Source of the DNA: Salibaculum griseiflavum
GTDB lineage: Bacteria; Pseudomonadota; Alphaproteobacteria; Rhodobacterales; Rhodobacteraceae
Assembly: GCF_003129565.1 (NCBI RefSeq)
Contig: NZ_QETF01000007.1
Span: 91,061 to 155,060 of the forward strand
Direction of reading: 5' to 3'
DNA: 64,000 nucleotides
Position numbers and translations under genes: made by a program. Numbering within the stretch: the stretch's first letter is position 1; each line of letters opens with the position of its first letter. The notes under the pieces are model-generated. The model searched no databases and was not told where the DNA came from. It was given only the letters and a program-made list of their open reading frames with translations. Positions 38,368 to 47,438 of this stretch are shown piece by piece.

Positions 38368-39732
38368 GTGGCGCCGAAGGAACGCAAGGCCGCCGATGCG
38401 GCGACGGCTCTGCATCGCAACGGGAAGCTGGACGAAGCGCGCGCCGGCTATGTGGCCTATCTTGACCAGAATCCAAGGGATGCCAGCATCTGGTCCAATC
38501 TGGGCGCGCTGTTCCGGTCGCAAGGCCTGCATGAACAGGCACGGCGCGCGCAGGAACGCGCCCATGCGCTGAGTCCGGACGATCCCGGGATTCGGAACAA
38601 CTATGCCAATATCCTGTCCGATCTCGGCGACTATGACCGTTCCATCGCCCTGCGGCGGGCGGCTCTCGCTGACGACGCGACGCATTTGATGCACCACGCG
38701 ATGATCGGGCGTTGCGAACGTGGCAAGGGCGACTACCGGGCGGCGATCGACTATCTTGCGCCCAAGGTGGCTGAGCATCCTCAAGAGCCCGAGATCGAGC
38801 TGCAACTGGCCTTTGCACAGCTGGGCGCGGGCCTCTATGGCCCGGCGTTTCGCAGCTATCGTGCCCGGTGGCGCTGCGATGAGATGACCCCGCGCAAGAT
38901 TGACCTGCCGGCCTGGCAGGACGGCGATTCAATTGCGGGCAAGACTGTGCTTGTCCTCCCCGAACAGGGGTTTGGTGATGCGATCCTGTTTGCCAGATTC
39001 GTCCCTGTTCTGGCCCAGAAGGGGGCAAGAGTTCATTTTCTGGCGGAGAAGCCAGTGGCGCGGTTGTTGGCCGAGCTCGACGGTGCGGCGTGGGTCGGCA
39101 CGTCGGTGTCGGACCTGTCACCATATGATGCCTGGATGAACCTGATGGACATGCCCATGGCCGTGTTCGCGCCGGATGAGCCGGGAAAGCCTCCACCGCC
39201 GACGCGCCTGACCATCCCCGAGGAGTCGCGTGCCCGTGCCCGCGCTATTGCCGCGCCGTACTCGGACCGGTTCAAGGTTGGCGTGGTTTGGTCGGGGTCG
39301 GCCACCTACAAGGGCAACGCGTTCCGGTCCTTTTCCCATCGTGCCTATCTACCGCTTGCCGATATAGCCGGGGTGCAACTGTTCTCGCTCTACAAGGGGC
39401 CTTCGCTGGCTGAGTTTCACGCCGACGGCAGTGCCGCCTACATGGTCGATACCGCCAGCACCGACCGGGATTTCGCCGATTGCGCCGCGACGATGCTGGA
39501 AATGGATCTTGTCATTACCTCGGACACCGCAACGGCGCATATCGCCGGATCGCTGGGCATCCCGGTCTGGACGATCCTGCACTGGGATCCGTTCTGGGTT
39601 TATACCCATGCGGGCGAGACAACACCGTGGTATCCCTCGATGCGCTTGTTCCGGCAGGACCGGCCACTGGATTGGTCCGGAGTGTTCGGCCGGGTCGAAC
39701 AGGCCTTGCGGACGACAGTGAAAGGACGGTGA
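38368..39732 (+). CDS. TPR protein with C-terminal glycosyltransferase-9-like domain
   Basis: 454 aa, GTG start. Residues ~10-160 form tetratricopeptide repeats (WSNLGALFRSQGLHEQA, NNYANILSDLGDYDRSI). From about 190 a Rossmann-type domain appears, KTVLVLPEQGFGDAILFARF, and VGVVWSGSATYKGNAFRS then DLVITSDTATAHIAGSLGIP, which is the heptosyltransferase-like nucleotide-binding pattern. Such TPR-GT fusions modify surface glycans or flagellin in alphaproteobacteria. It starts 8 nt after the previous gene. Confidence 0.85.
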   Translation: MAPKERKAADAATALHRNGKLDEARAGYVAYLDQNPRDASIWSNLGALFRSQGLHEQARRAQERAHALSPDDPGIRNNYANILSDLGDYDRSIALRRAALADDATHLMHHAMIGRCERGKGDYRAAIDYLAPKVAEHPQEPEIELQLAFAQLGAGLYGPAFRSYRARWRCDEMTPRKIDLPAWQDGDSIAGKTVLVLPEQGFGDAILFARFVPVLAQKGARVHFLAEKPVARLLAELDGAAWVGTSVSDLSPYDAWMNLMDMPMAVFAPDEPGKPPPPTRLTIPEESRARARAIAAPYSDRFKVGVVWSGSATYKGNAFRSFSHRAYLPLADIAGVQLFSLYKGPSLAEFHADGSAAYMVDTASTDRDFADCAATMLEMDLVITSDTATAHIAGSLGIPVWTILHWDPFWVYTHAGETTPWYPSMRLFRQDRPLDWSGVFGRVEQALRTTVKGR

Positions 39733-39736
39733 TGGT

Positions 39737-40138
39737 ATGGATAGAATCATGGTGCCCACGGCTCCCGCAGAGCTGATCGACAAGCTGACGATCCTGCGCC
39801 TCAAGAGCGAACGGATCGAAGATCCCGCCAAGCTGTCGAATATCCGCCATGAGCAACAGGTTCTGACGCGCACCGCCGAGGTTTATTTGCCGGCCGATGA
39901 CGACCTGGCCACGCTTTGGGAGGATCTCTACCAGATCAATGCGCGCCTTTGGGTCATCGAAGACGACATTCGCGCCTGCGAGGCACGCGGGGATTTCGGG
40001 CCGGCATTCATAGACCTGGCCCGGTCGGTCTATGTAACCAATGACAAGCGGGCCGAAGTCAAAAAGAAAATCAACACCTTGCTGGGATCGGACCTGGTCG
40101 AGGAAAAATCCTACACCGATCACGGAGTCGACCCATGA
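39737..40138 (+). CDS. DUF6165 family protein
   Basis: 133 aa soluble helical protein. The N-terminal APAELIDKLTILRLKSERI followed by a conserved helix around NIRHEQQVL fits the DUF6165 family, which is usually found beside glycosyltransferases and methyltransferases of glycan clusters. No catalytic residues are known. It starts 4 nt after the TPR-glycosyltransferase and its stop overlaps the FkbM gene as ATGA. Confidence 0.75.
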   Translation: MDRIMVPTAPAELIDKLTILRLKSERIEDPAKLSNIRHEQQVLTRTAEVYLPADDDLATLWEDLYQINARLWVIEDDIRACEARGDFGPAFIDLARSVYVTNDKRAEVKKKINTLLGSDLVEEKSYTDHGVDP

Positions 40139-40896
40139 GCGATATTCTCGCCGATACCCGCCAGGCCCTTTTCGCCGAAGTGCGCCGGTTGAGCGGCATC
40201 CTCGAAAAAGACAAGACGCGCCGGCGCGCGCCGATGGTGCGCCGCTTGCACGAGATTCGCCGCATGCTTGACCCCGGCTATCACTATTCCTCTCAGGCCG
40301 GACAGGACCTCGTGATCGACATGATGCTGCAACGCAAGCGTGGCGGAACCTTCCTCGATATCGGCGGCTATGACGGCGTACGCGGGTCGAATACCTTCTT
40401 CCTTGAGGTCTTTCGCGGTTGGACCGGCGCCTTGATCGAACCCGTTCCGGCCCAGTTGCAGAAGGCGCAGGACGTGCGGCGCTGCCCTTGTCACGGTGTC
40501 GCGGTTGCGGCGACCGAGGGGGAAGCAGACTTCATCGAAGTGGTCGAAGGCTACACCCAGATGAGTGGCCTGGCCGAAACCTATGATGAACGGGCGCTTG
40601 CCACGGTGCGGGCCGACAGCCGCCACAAGGAACGCCGCTTTACGGTCGCAACCCGCACCCTGGCCGGGATCATGGAAGAGACCGGCGTGACCGCGCCGGA
40701 TTTTGTCTCGCTCGATATCGAGGGCGGAGAGATCCCTGTGCTTGAATCCTTCGATTTCAGCAAGTTCAGTGTCGAATTCTGGTCGATCGAGAATAACACC
40801 GGCGACCGAAGGATCAGTGAGATCATGTATGATAATGGCTACAAGCTGGCCGAATTCTGCGGCCCGGACGAGGTGTATCAACTGGTTCAGGAATAG
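40135..40896 (+). CDS. FkbM-family SAM-dependent methyltransferase
   Basis: 253 aa. SAM-binding GGTFLDIGGYDGVRGSNT (motif I) and the FkbM signature PDFVSLDIEGGEIPVLESF are present; YSSQAGQDLVIDMM at the start is also typical. It probably O-methylates a sugar on the glycan built by the preceding genes. It is the last of four tightly coupled genes; a truncated motB begins 75 nt downstream. Confidence 0.9.
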   Translation: MSDILADTRQALFAEVRRLSGILEKDKTRRRAPMVRRLHEIRRMLDPGYHYSSQAGQDLVIDMMLQRKRGGTFLDIGGYDGVRGSNTFFLEVFRGWTGALIEPVPAQLQKAQDVRRCPCHGVAVAATEGEADFIEVVEGYTQMSGLAETYDERALATVRADSRHKERRFTVATRTLAGIMEETGVTAPDFVSLDIEGGEIPVLESFDFSKFSVEFWSIENNTGDRRISEIMYDNGYKLAEFCGPDEVYQLVQE

Positions 40897-40971
40897 CGCG
40901 GATTTGAACTGTTAGGCTGGTCTTCACCTTTGCCCTGCTACCCCCGATGCGGGTGAAAAAAGGGTGAGATC

Positions 40972-41232
40972 ATGGGCGACAAGTCGAACGCGCCGGTCAT
41001 TATCAAGCGCAAGAAGGTCGTCGGCGGCGATGGTCACCACGGCGGAGCCTGGAAAGTCGCCATGTTTTGGTCCTGTTCTTGGGGGCGCATTTTGCGCCGG
41101 GGTTTCAGGGACCGGCCCCGGATTGGAGCCGGACGTTTCGTCATTCTGACGGGTGCAGATGCCGTTTCGGCAAAGCGCCATCCGATCGGATGCAAGGTGG
41201 ATATTGGGCTGGTCAACCTAACGACGACTTAA
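40972..41232 (+). pseudogene. motB: motB remnant: first 30 codons of MotB fused to unrelated sequence
   Basis: The first 30 codons (40972-41061) read MGDKSNAPVIIKRKKVV then GDGHHGGAWKVA, the conserved cytoplasmic start of alphaproteobacterial MotB. The next residues should be the YADFVTAMMAFF membrane segment with the proton-carrying Asp, but the frame continues instead into unrelated, Arg/Cys-rich sequence to a stop at 41232. Only about 230 nt remain before the opposite-strand flagellar gene, far less than the missing ~240 codons, so this is a deletion rather than a frameshift. A ribosome site (AGGGTGAG) still precedes the ATG. The origin of the joined sequence is not recognised. Confidence 0.8.
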
Positions 41233-41233
41233 C
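41218..41233. promoter_or_regulatory. CtrA-like site CTAA-N7-TTAAC
   Basis: One mismatch to the CtrA consensus TTAA-N7-TTAA. CtrA controls flagellar genes in many alphaproteobacteria including roseobacters. It lies upstream of nothing obvious except a possible lost gene start, between the motB remnant and the 3' end of flgN. Confidence 0.3.
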
Positions 41234-41290
41234 GCGTTTGCGGCCTTCCGATGAATATTTCCTGCAATTCGAATCGAATGGATCGTGCCT

Positions 41291-41632
41291 TCAGAACCGG
41301 CGCTCGGTATCGGGCCGTGACGTGGCAATTCGCGCCTCTTGGCCGGATTTGTCATAGGTTGTGATGCCCTGACGCAGTTGCCGTTGCTCCTTCAGGCGGC
41401 TCTGGACATCGCGGACGCCTTCCTGCGCCGCCGCCAAGAGTTGACGATTGCGCTCGAGCAGCATCTGGATGCGTTCAAGCTGTGGTCGGGTCAGCATCGC
41501 GCCGTCCGATACGTCGTCGGCCAGCGCCTCCTTCCCGGGGGTCAGACCGGCCAGGGCGGCAAGGTCGCCTTGCCGCAAGGCCTGTCGCTCGGCTTCCAGA
41601 ATGCGGGTAAGGCGGTCGATCACATCAGGCAT
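41291..41632 (-). CDS. FlgN-like flagellar protein
   Basis: 113 aa, almost entirely alpha-helical, with DVIDRLTRILEAERQALRQGDL and a heptad-rich middle. FlgN-type chaperones for hook-junction proteins look like this and are weakly conserved; position next to the FlgJ-like gene supports the call. The ATG at 41632 overlaps the upstream gene by 8 nt; a GTG one codon earlier is possible. Confidence 0.6.
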   Translation of the reverse strand: MPDVIDRLTRILEAERQALRQGDLAALAGLTPGKEALADDVSDGAMLTRPQLERIQMLLERNRQLLAAAQEGVRDVQSRLKEQRQLRQGITTYDKSGQEARIATSRPDTERRF

Positions 41633-41903
41633 CACGGTCTTCCTTCATCGCTTCGAACAGGCTCTGGGCGAGGCCTATTCCTCCGGCGTCGGCCATTTCG
41701 CGGGCCTGTTCCTCCCTCAGGAAAGAGGCGAACTGATCCTCGCCGATCCCTCCGCCGAATGCCTCTGGCGCCTCGCCGATACCGGCGGATTTGAGCATCC
41801 GGGACAGGAAATTCGCCTCCAGTTGACGCGCGGCCGACTTGAGCGCGTCGTTCGTTCTGGGGGGTGGTTGCATGGGGCTGGTCGAGTCGAAAATGAGCGT
41901 CAT
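41625..41903 (-). CDS. FlgJ N-terminal (rod-binding) domain protein, CheL-like
   Basis: 92 aa. Single rod-binding domain: LKSAARQLEANFLSRMLKSA, GGGIGEDQFASFLREEQARE and GGIGLAQSLFEAM are the family core. The muramidase half of enterobacterial FlgJ is absent, as in other alphaproteobacteria (CheL). It helps assemble the flagellar rod in the periplasm. The ATG at 41903 has GGAAA upstream; the longer frame to 41936 is not conserved-looking. It is divergent from fliK. Confidence 0.82.
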   Translation of the reverse strand: MTLIFDSTSPMQPPPRTNDALKSAARQLEANFLSRMLKSAGIGEAPEAFGGGIGEDQFASFLREEQAREMADAGGIGLAQSLFEAMKEDRDA

Positions 41904-42013
41904 GGCGGTTTCCTCGATAATTCGAATTGGGCGCACTATGGCAGTCGGTCAGTAAAGATTGGGTAAGCTTCCCGGGCGTAGAACGGCTGTCGAAACAACG
42001 CTCGGAGAACCCG

Positions 42014-43366
42014 ATGATTCCCGTTGAGACCCATTCTGTGTCCCCGGCCCGGCCCAAACTGGCGGCCGGACACACAAAAGAGATGCCCGGGCAGCCAGAT
42101 GCCTTTGGTGATGTCCTGAAGTCCGAGGCGATGCGAGACCAAGACCCCCTGCCCGAGACCACCGGGCAACTGCCGGTGCCGGAGTCAATGGACGAGCAGA
42201 GCGGGGGTGCAGGGCCTTTCGCGGCGGCCGAGGATGGCGGCGAGGAAATGGTGCCGGCAACGGATTCCGAGACGCGCTCGGAACCGATGCCCGAGATTGC
42301 GCGAGCGCATCGCGAAACGGTCGAGCGCCCAGAATTTGCGCCTGTCCCCGTCGAATCGAAACCGGTCGGAACAGGGCGCCATTCGGTTGAATGGCCCGAG
42401 GGGCGCGGTCATGCGATGCGGCCGGATCAAAACGGCGGAACAGTCGGGGCTGGGTCTCATGCCGGGGCAATGTCCGGTAGGATGGAGCCACAATTGGAGA
42501 GCAATGCAGGCCCGGCAGGAATGCCTGTGGACCGGTTGGCGCGGTTGGTGGACCCGGCGCCGCTGGTCAGCGCCACGAGTGTTCATTCCCCATCGGAAAG
42601 GCCCAGTTCGGTTCCCATCCTTGCAAAAACAACGCCTTGGTCCGTAGCCGAGCAATTGGAAGCTCGACGATCAGGTCGTCCTCTTGATGTGCCTGATCTG
42701 TCCCGCGTGCCGGAGATTACCCCGAAGAGCCCGGACGTCACCGCAGGAATGAATCGGCAGGCGGCCTCGTCCGCGATCATTTCAGGCATTGGCGTCGGCG
42801 CGGTTCCCGGTGCGACTACCGCGCCATTCCCCTTTGCCGCCGCGATGCCGGGGCCTGACTTTGGTTCAACCGGTGACGGTTCGCTTTCGCTGCTGGGCGA
42901 CGCGGTCCCTGTATCCGGAGGCGATCGCGCCGCGACTGGAGCGTCGGCCGCGGCCATGGCCGGCACCATCACACGGGCAACGCCGGCTCAGATCGCTCAC
43001 CAGATCGCCGTCGGCGTATCGGTGGCCCAAGGCGGACAGACCGAACTGCGCCTCAACCCGGAGGAGCTGGGCCGTGTCCGGCTGTCCCTTTCCGGATCCG
43101 AGGGCGGGCTGGTCGTCGCCATCGCGGCCGAAAGGCCCGAAACGGCAGATCTGTTACGACGTCATATCGACAGTCTGGCCCGCGAATTCGAGGCGCTGGG
43201 ATACGCCGATGTCGATTTCCGGTTCGAGGGTGAGAGCCAACAAGACCGCGGCCACGAGACAGCTCGCGGCGGTTTCGTTCCCCGTTCCGACCTGCCCGAT
43301 GACACTGACATGCCCCAAGTCGCCGAGGGCCTCGCCCTCGGCGCCGGGCTGGATCTCAAGCTATAG
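42014..43366 (+). CDS. fliK: Flagellar hook-length control protein FliK
   Basis: 450 aa. The first ~330 residues are Pro/Gly/Ser/Glu-rich and unstructured, as in the FliK ruler. The C-terminal Flg_hook domain shows QGGQTELRLNPEELGRVRLS and DLLRRHIDSLAREFEALGY, the substrate-switching region. GGAGA precedes the ATG. Its stop overlaps the ribosome site of flgD, so the two genes are coupled. Confidence 0.9.
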   Translation: MIPVETHSVSPARPKLAAGHTKEMPGQPDAFGDVLKSEAMRDQDPLPETTGQLPVPESMDEQSGGAGPFAAAEDGGEEMVPATDSETRSEPMPEIARAHRETVERPEFAPVPVESKPVGTGRHSVEWPEGRGHAMRPDQNGGTVGAGSHAGAMSGRMEPQLESNAGPAGMPVDRLARLVDPAPLVSATSVHSPSERPSSVPILAKTTPWSVAEQLEARRSGRPLDVPDLSRVPEITPKSPDVTAGMNRQAASSAIISGIGVGAVPGATTAPFPFAAAMPGPDFGSTGDGSLSLLGDAVPVSGGDRAATGASAAAMAGTITRATPAQIAHQIAVGVSVAQGGQTELRLNPEELGRVRLSLSGSEGGLVVAIAAERPETADLLRRHIDSLAREFEALGYADVDFRFEGESQQDRGHETARGGFVPRSDLPDDTDMPQVAEGLALGAGLDLKL

Positions 43367-43375
43367 GACATGACA

Positions 43376-44032
43376 ATGGAAATCGCACAGGTGCAGTCGA
43401 ACACGGCCTTCGCAAGCGGGCAGAGCACGGAAACGCCGGAAACCGTGATCAGTTCGGATTTCGAGACCTTTCTGAAGATGCTGACCGTCCAGATGGAAAA
43501 CCAGGACCCTTTGAATCCCACGGACTCCGCTGAATATGCCATGCAATTGGCAACCTTTTCGGGGGTCGAGCAGCAGGTTTTGACAAATGACCTGCTCGAG
43601 TCGCTGATGGTTCAGATGGGGACGACAGGCATGGCGCAGATGGCGTCCTGGGTGGGGCGCGAGGCGCGGGCCGCGGTGCCGGGCCAGTTTGACGGCGACC
43701 CGATCACCATCGCCCCGAATCCTGCGGCGATTGCTGACAAGGTCGAACTGGTCGTGACCGACGAGTCGGGGGCGGAGGTGCAGCGGCTGCAGCTTCCGAC
43801 ATCGGCCGAGCCTTATGAATGGCAGGGCGTGGCCGAGGATGGCTCACCGCTTCCCCATGGCCAGTACACGTTCAACCTGATCAGTTATTCGGGGGAGGAG
43901 ATACTGATCGACGAGCCGGCCGAGATCTATGCGCGCGTGACGGAGGTGCGCGCCGAGGCCGGTGAAACGATCCTGATCCTTGAGGGCGGAGCCGGAGTGT
44001 TGGCCACACAGGTCACCGCGTTGCGCGAATGA
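43376..44032 (+). CDS. flgD: Flagellar hook-capping protein FlgD
   Basis: 218 aa from the chosen ATG. The N-terminal FlgD core is clear, DFETFLKMLTVQMENQDPLN and PTDSAEYAMQLATFSGVEQQ, followed by a FlgD Ig-like/Tudor region. It caps the growing hook outside the cell. ATG 43370 is closer to the fliK stop, but AGGA at 43365-43368 is 7 nt from ATG 43376 and only 1 nt from 43370, so the second is preferred. It ends 3 nt before convergent ubiB. Confidence 0.92.
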   Translation: MEIAQVQSNTAFASGQSTETPETVISSDFETFLKMLTVQMENQDPLNPTDSAEYAMQLATFSGVEQQVLTNDLLESLMVQMGTTGMAQMASWVGREARAAVPGQFDGDPITIAPNPAAIADKVELVVTDESGAEVQRLQLPTSAEPYEWQGVAEDGSPLPHGQYTFNLISYSGEEILIDEPAEIYARVTEVRAEAGETILILEGGAGVLATQVTALRE

Positions 44033-44035
44033 TCG

Positions 44036-45565
44036 TTACAGAAGGGTCAGGATAGCCACCGCGCCCGCCCCGATCGCTCCGCCGATGACGGCCCAGGCAA
44101 GGCCCCACCAACGCGACGGACGTTCGGCCGGTTCGGGCTCCTTGGACAGGCGGATCAGGGCCTCTTCGGCCAGCGCGGGCAGCCTTGGACCGAACCGGGC
44201 CAGAACCCGCGCGGTCTTGACCAGATCGCCGGTGATGGCCTTGGGTCCGATGCTTTCAGCGATATATCGCTCCACAACCGGCTTGGCGGCATCCCAGATG
44301 TTCATGCGCTCATCCAGCGTGCGTGCCACCCCTTCGACAACGACCATCGTGCGTTGCAGCAGGATCAACTCGGTCCGGGTTTCCATGCCGAACCGTTCGG
44401 TGACCTCGAACAGGTAGGCGAGCAGCTTGCCCATGGAGATCCGGCTGGCATCCATGCCGAAGATCGGCTCGCCAACGGCGCGGAGGGCACGGGCAAATTC
44501 ATCCACGTCCCGATCAGCGGGCACGTAGCCGGCCTCGAAATGCACCTCGGCCACGCGCCGGTAATCGCGCTTGATGAAGCCATAGAGGATCTCGGCATAG
44601 ACCCGGCGAGTATACTCGTCGATATGGCCCATGATCCCGAAATCATAGGCGATGATATCGCCGTCCGCCGCGATCTTGAGATTTCCGTGATGCATGTCGG
44701 CATGGAAATAGCCGTCGCGCAGGGCATGGCTCAGGAACAGCTGGATCACCCGCTGGCTGAGCGCCGTCATATCATGCCCGGCGGCGCGCAGCGCCTCGAC
44801 ATCGCTTGCATTGATCCCATCGGCCCACGTCATCGTCATGACCCGGCGAGAGGAATGATTCCAAAGCACCTGCGGCAGGCGGAACCCCTCGTCGTGCTGG
44901 GTGTTGTCCGCGAATTCCGACGCCGAGGCGCTTTCCAGCCGCAGGTCCAACTCGCCGAGGACCACACCTTCGAAATGCTCGATCACCTCTACCGGTCGCA
45001 GGCGACGCGACCCAGGCAGGAACTTCGCCACGAGCCCTGCGGCGAAATAGAACGCGTCGATATCGCGTCGAAAGGCGCGTTCGATGCCGGGCCGCAGCAC
45101 CTTGACCGCCACGTCCTGCCCGGTTTCTGCCATTCGGGCGCGGTGGACCTGGGCGATGGAGGCAGCGGCGACGGGTTCCGAGAACTCGGCAAAAAGCTCA
45201 TCGGTTGGGCGACCGAGTTCATAGGCAACGGTCTCTTTCGCAGCGGCGACCGGGAAGGGCGGCAGCTTGTCCTGCAAGAGGCGGAGTTGCAGCGCCAGAT
45301 CGTCGCCCACCACGTCGGGGCGCGTCGACAGGATCTGGCCGAACTTGATATAGGCCGGCCCCATGGCCGTCAGCGCCCGTGCCACGGGTGGCAGGCCGGG
45401 ATCGCCGCGATAGCCGAGCCACTTGAACGGCCAGGCCAGCGCGCGGATCGCGATCCGCGCGGGGCGGGGCGCCTCGACCGCGGCCAGAATGTCCGCCATG
45501 GCCGCATTGCGTTCCAGTGTCGCGCCGGTCCGGATCAGGCGGAAGATATTGTGGGGGCCGCGCAT
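44036..45565 (-). CDS. ubiB: UbiB-family atypical kinase for ubiquinone biosynthesis
   Basis: 509 aa ABC1/ADCK-type protein. The diagnostic KxGQ motif is IKFGQILSTRPD; ASIAQVHRA (Ala-rich loop), DGYFHADMHHGN (catalytic segment) and YDFGIMG (DFG-like) follow; two or one C-terminal membrane helices end AVIGGAIGAGAVAILTLL. These proteins promote ubiquinone biosynthesis through ATPase activity rather than hydroxylation. Its ATG abuts the ubiE stop with no gap. Confidence 0.94.
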   Translation of the reverse strand: MRGPHNIFRLIRTGATLERNAAMADILAAVEAPRPARIAIRALAWPFKWLGYRGDPGLPPVARALTAMGPAYIKFGQILSTRPDVVGDDLALQLRLLQDKLPPFPVAAAKETVAYELGRPTDELFAEFSEPVAAASIAQVHRARMAETGQDVAVKVLRPGIERAFRRDIDAFYFAAGLVAKFLPGSRRLRPVEVIEHFEGVVLGELDLRLESASASEFADNTQHDEGFRLPQVLWNHSSRRVMTMTWADGINASDVEALRAAGHDMTALSQRVIQLFLSHALRDGYFHADMHHGNLKIAADGDIIAYDFGIMGHIDEYTRRVYAEILYGFIKRDYRRVAEVHFEAGYVPADRDVDEFARALRAVGEPIFGMDASRISMGKLLAYLFEVTERFGMETRTELILLQRTMVVVEGVARTLDERMNIWDAAKPVVERYIAESIGPKAITGDLVKTARVLARFGPRLPALAEEALIRLSKEPEPAERPSRWWGLAWAVIGGAIGAGAVAILTLL

Positions 45566-46315
45566 CTAGAGTTTCCAGCCCGAATGCAGGCAGGCGATAC
45601 CCAGCGACAGGTTGCGATACTTGGCGTTTTCGAATCCCGCCTGCCGCACCATCGACAGGAAGGTGTCCTGATCGGGGAATTTCCGGATGGATTCCACCAG
45701 GTATTGATAGCTGTCCCGGTCCCCGGTGATGACCTTGCCCATCACCGGGATCGCGTTGAAGGAATAGAAATCGTAGAGACGCTGTAACAGGTCGTTGGGG
45801 ATCTGGCTGAATTCCAGCACCATCAGCCGCCCACCCGGTTTCAGCACCCGGTAGGCTTCGTTCAGGGCCTCTTGCGGCCGGGTCACGTTCCGGATGCCGA
45901 AGCTGATCGTGTAGACATCGAAGCTGTTGTCATCGAAAGGCAGGGCCATGGCATCCCCCACGACCCAGTCCAGGCTGTCGGCCATGTCCGCCGCCTCGGC
46001 CCGCTTGCGACCCTCGATCAACATCGGCTCGGTCAGGTCCAGCACCGTGGCATGTCCCGATCCGGCCCGTTTCAGGAAGCGAAAGGAAATGTCGCCGGTG
46101 CCGCCCGCGACATCCAATAGCCGCTGCCCGGGCCGCGGGGCCAGCCAATCCATCATCGCGTCTTTCCAGATGCGATGGATACCCAGAGACATGGCGTCGT
46201 TCATGACGTCATACTTGCTGGCCACGCTGGAGAACACACCCTGCACGCGCCCGGCCTTGTCCTGCTCGGGGATGGTGTCAAAGCCGAAATGGGTGGTGCG
46301 GTCGGTCTCGGTCAT
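45566..46315 (-). CDS. ubiE: Ubiquinone/menaquinone C-methyltransferase UbiE
   Basis: 249 aa SAM-dependent methyltransferase that adds the C-methyl group to the ubiquinone ring. [32 protein letters not shown] (motif I), TISFGIRNV and [20 protein letters not shown] are classical. The start [15 protein letters not shown] at 46315 is chosen; an extension to 46441 would use the divergent mutM promoter region. Confidence 0.95.
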   Translation of the reverse strand: MTETDRTTHFGFDTIPEQDKAGRVQGVFSSVASKYDVMNDAMSLGIHRIWKDAMMDWLAPRPGQRLLDVAGGTGDISFRFLKRAGSGHATVLDLTEPMLIEGRKRAEAADMADSLDWVVGDAMALPFDDNSFDVYTISFGIRNVTRPQEALNEAYRVLKPGGRLMVLEFSQIPNDLLQRLYDFYSFNAIPVMGKVITGDRDSYQYLVESIRKFPDQDTFLSMVRQAGFENAKYRNLSLGIACLHSGWKL

Positions 46316-46531
46316 GTCGTGGGCCTGCCCTGATCCAGTAGGATTGCACCTATAGCTAAGTCCATTCAGATACAAACCCACTTTCTGACGCAGCAGGTTT
46401 GCATCGTGATTAGAGCTGCACCAGCTGTCGCGGCCATTCATCGCCTGGCCAGAAGGCTAGAAATGCCTTGCCGACGTGCCGCAGTTCCTTACCTTCGCCC
46501 AGATCACTATCGCCGAAAACCTGAGGGGCGC

Positions 46532-47377
46532 ATGCCAGAACTCCCGGAAGTCGAAACCGTCCGCCGCGGGCTTGTTCCCGCAATGGACGGGGCGGTCATC
46601 GAACAGGCGGAGGTGAACCGCCCGGATCTGCGGTGGCCGTTCCCGGACAACTTGGCCGCGCGGTTGACTGGGGTGCGGGTGACGGCCCTGCGGCGGAGAT
46701 CGAAATACATCCTGGCCGATCTCGACAGCGGCGAGACGCTCTTGATCCATCTTGGCATGTCCGGCCGGATGACCGTATCGGGTGATCCGCTTGGTGTATT
46801 CCACCACCGGCACCCGGCCCCCGAGAAACACGACCATGTCGTCTTTCACATGGCCAACGGCGCCCGCGTGACCTTCAACGATCCGCGCCGTTTCGGCGCG
46901 ATGGATCTGTTTCCGACGGGCGCATCGCATTGGCTGCTGGACCCGCTTGGCCCAGAGCCGCTGGGCAATGCCTTCAACGAGACTTACCTCGTTGCCGCGC
47001 TGAGGGGCCGCAACACGCCCATCAAAGCGGCCTTGCTGGATCAACGGATCATCGCGGGACTTGGGAATATCTATGTCTGCGAGGCATTGCATCGGGCGGG
47101 AATCAACCCGTGCCGCAAGGCCGGGCAGCTGTCGGCGGCTCGCGCGGCGCGTCTGGTTCCCATCATCCGCGACGTCATTTCCGAGGCGATCGAGGCGGGT
47201 GGATCATCCTTGCGGGACTTTCGGCAAGCCGATGGCGAACTCGGCTATTTCCAGCACGTTTTCAAAGCCTACGACCGCGAGGGCCGCCCGTGTTCCACCC
47301 CGGAATGCAGTGGAGAAATCCGCCGCATCGTGCAGGCAGGGCGGTCCACCTTCTATTGCCCGAAATGCCAAAGATAG
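46532..47377 (+). CDS. mutM: Formamidopyrimidine-DNA glycosylase
   Basis: 281 aa bifunctional glycosylase/AP lyase that excises 8-oxoguanine. The catalytic [14 protein letters not shown] start, helix-two-turn-helix [19 protein letters not shown] and a C-terminal zinc finger (C-x4-C then CPKCQ) are all present; the first cysteine pair is C-x4-C as in other alphaproteobacteria. The start is forced by the need for Pro2 as the nucleophile; in-frame ATG 46406 is therefore wrong. It is divergent from ubiE. Confidence 0.96.
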   Translation: MPELPEVETVRRGLVPAMDGAVIEQAEVNRPDLRWPFPDNLAARLTGVRVTALRRRSKYILADLDSGETLLIHLGMSGRMTVSGDPLGVFHHRHPAPEKHDHVVFHMANGARVTFNDPRRFGAMDLFPTGASHWLLDPLGPEPLGNAFNETYLVAALRGRNTPIKAALLDQRIIAGLGNIYVCEALHRAGINPCRKAGQLSAARAARLVPIIRDVISEAIEAGGSSLRDFRQADGELGYFQHVFKAYDREGRPCSTPECSGEIRRIVQAGRSTFYCPKCQR

Positions 47378-47438
47378 GTTGATCCCCGTCGATCCTCTGG
47401 TAACCCTTCCGATCCATGCAACGCGCAGGAGGCACTCC

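Noticed and set aside
41062..41290. A frameshifted continuation of motB or another flagellar gene after the break
   Set aside because: All three plus frames and the minus frames were read; none contains the MotB membrane segment, and none was recognised as another flagellar protein.
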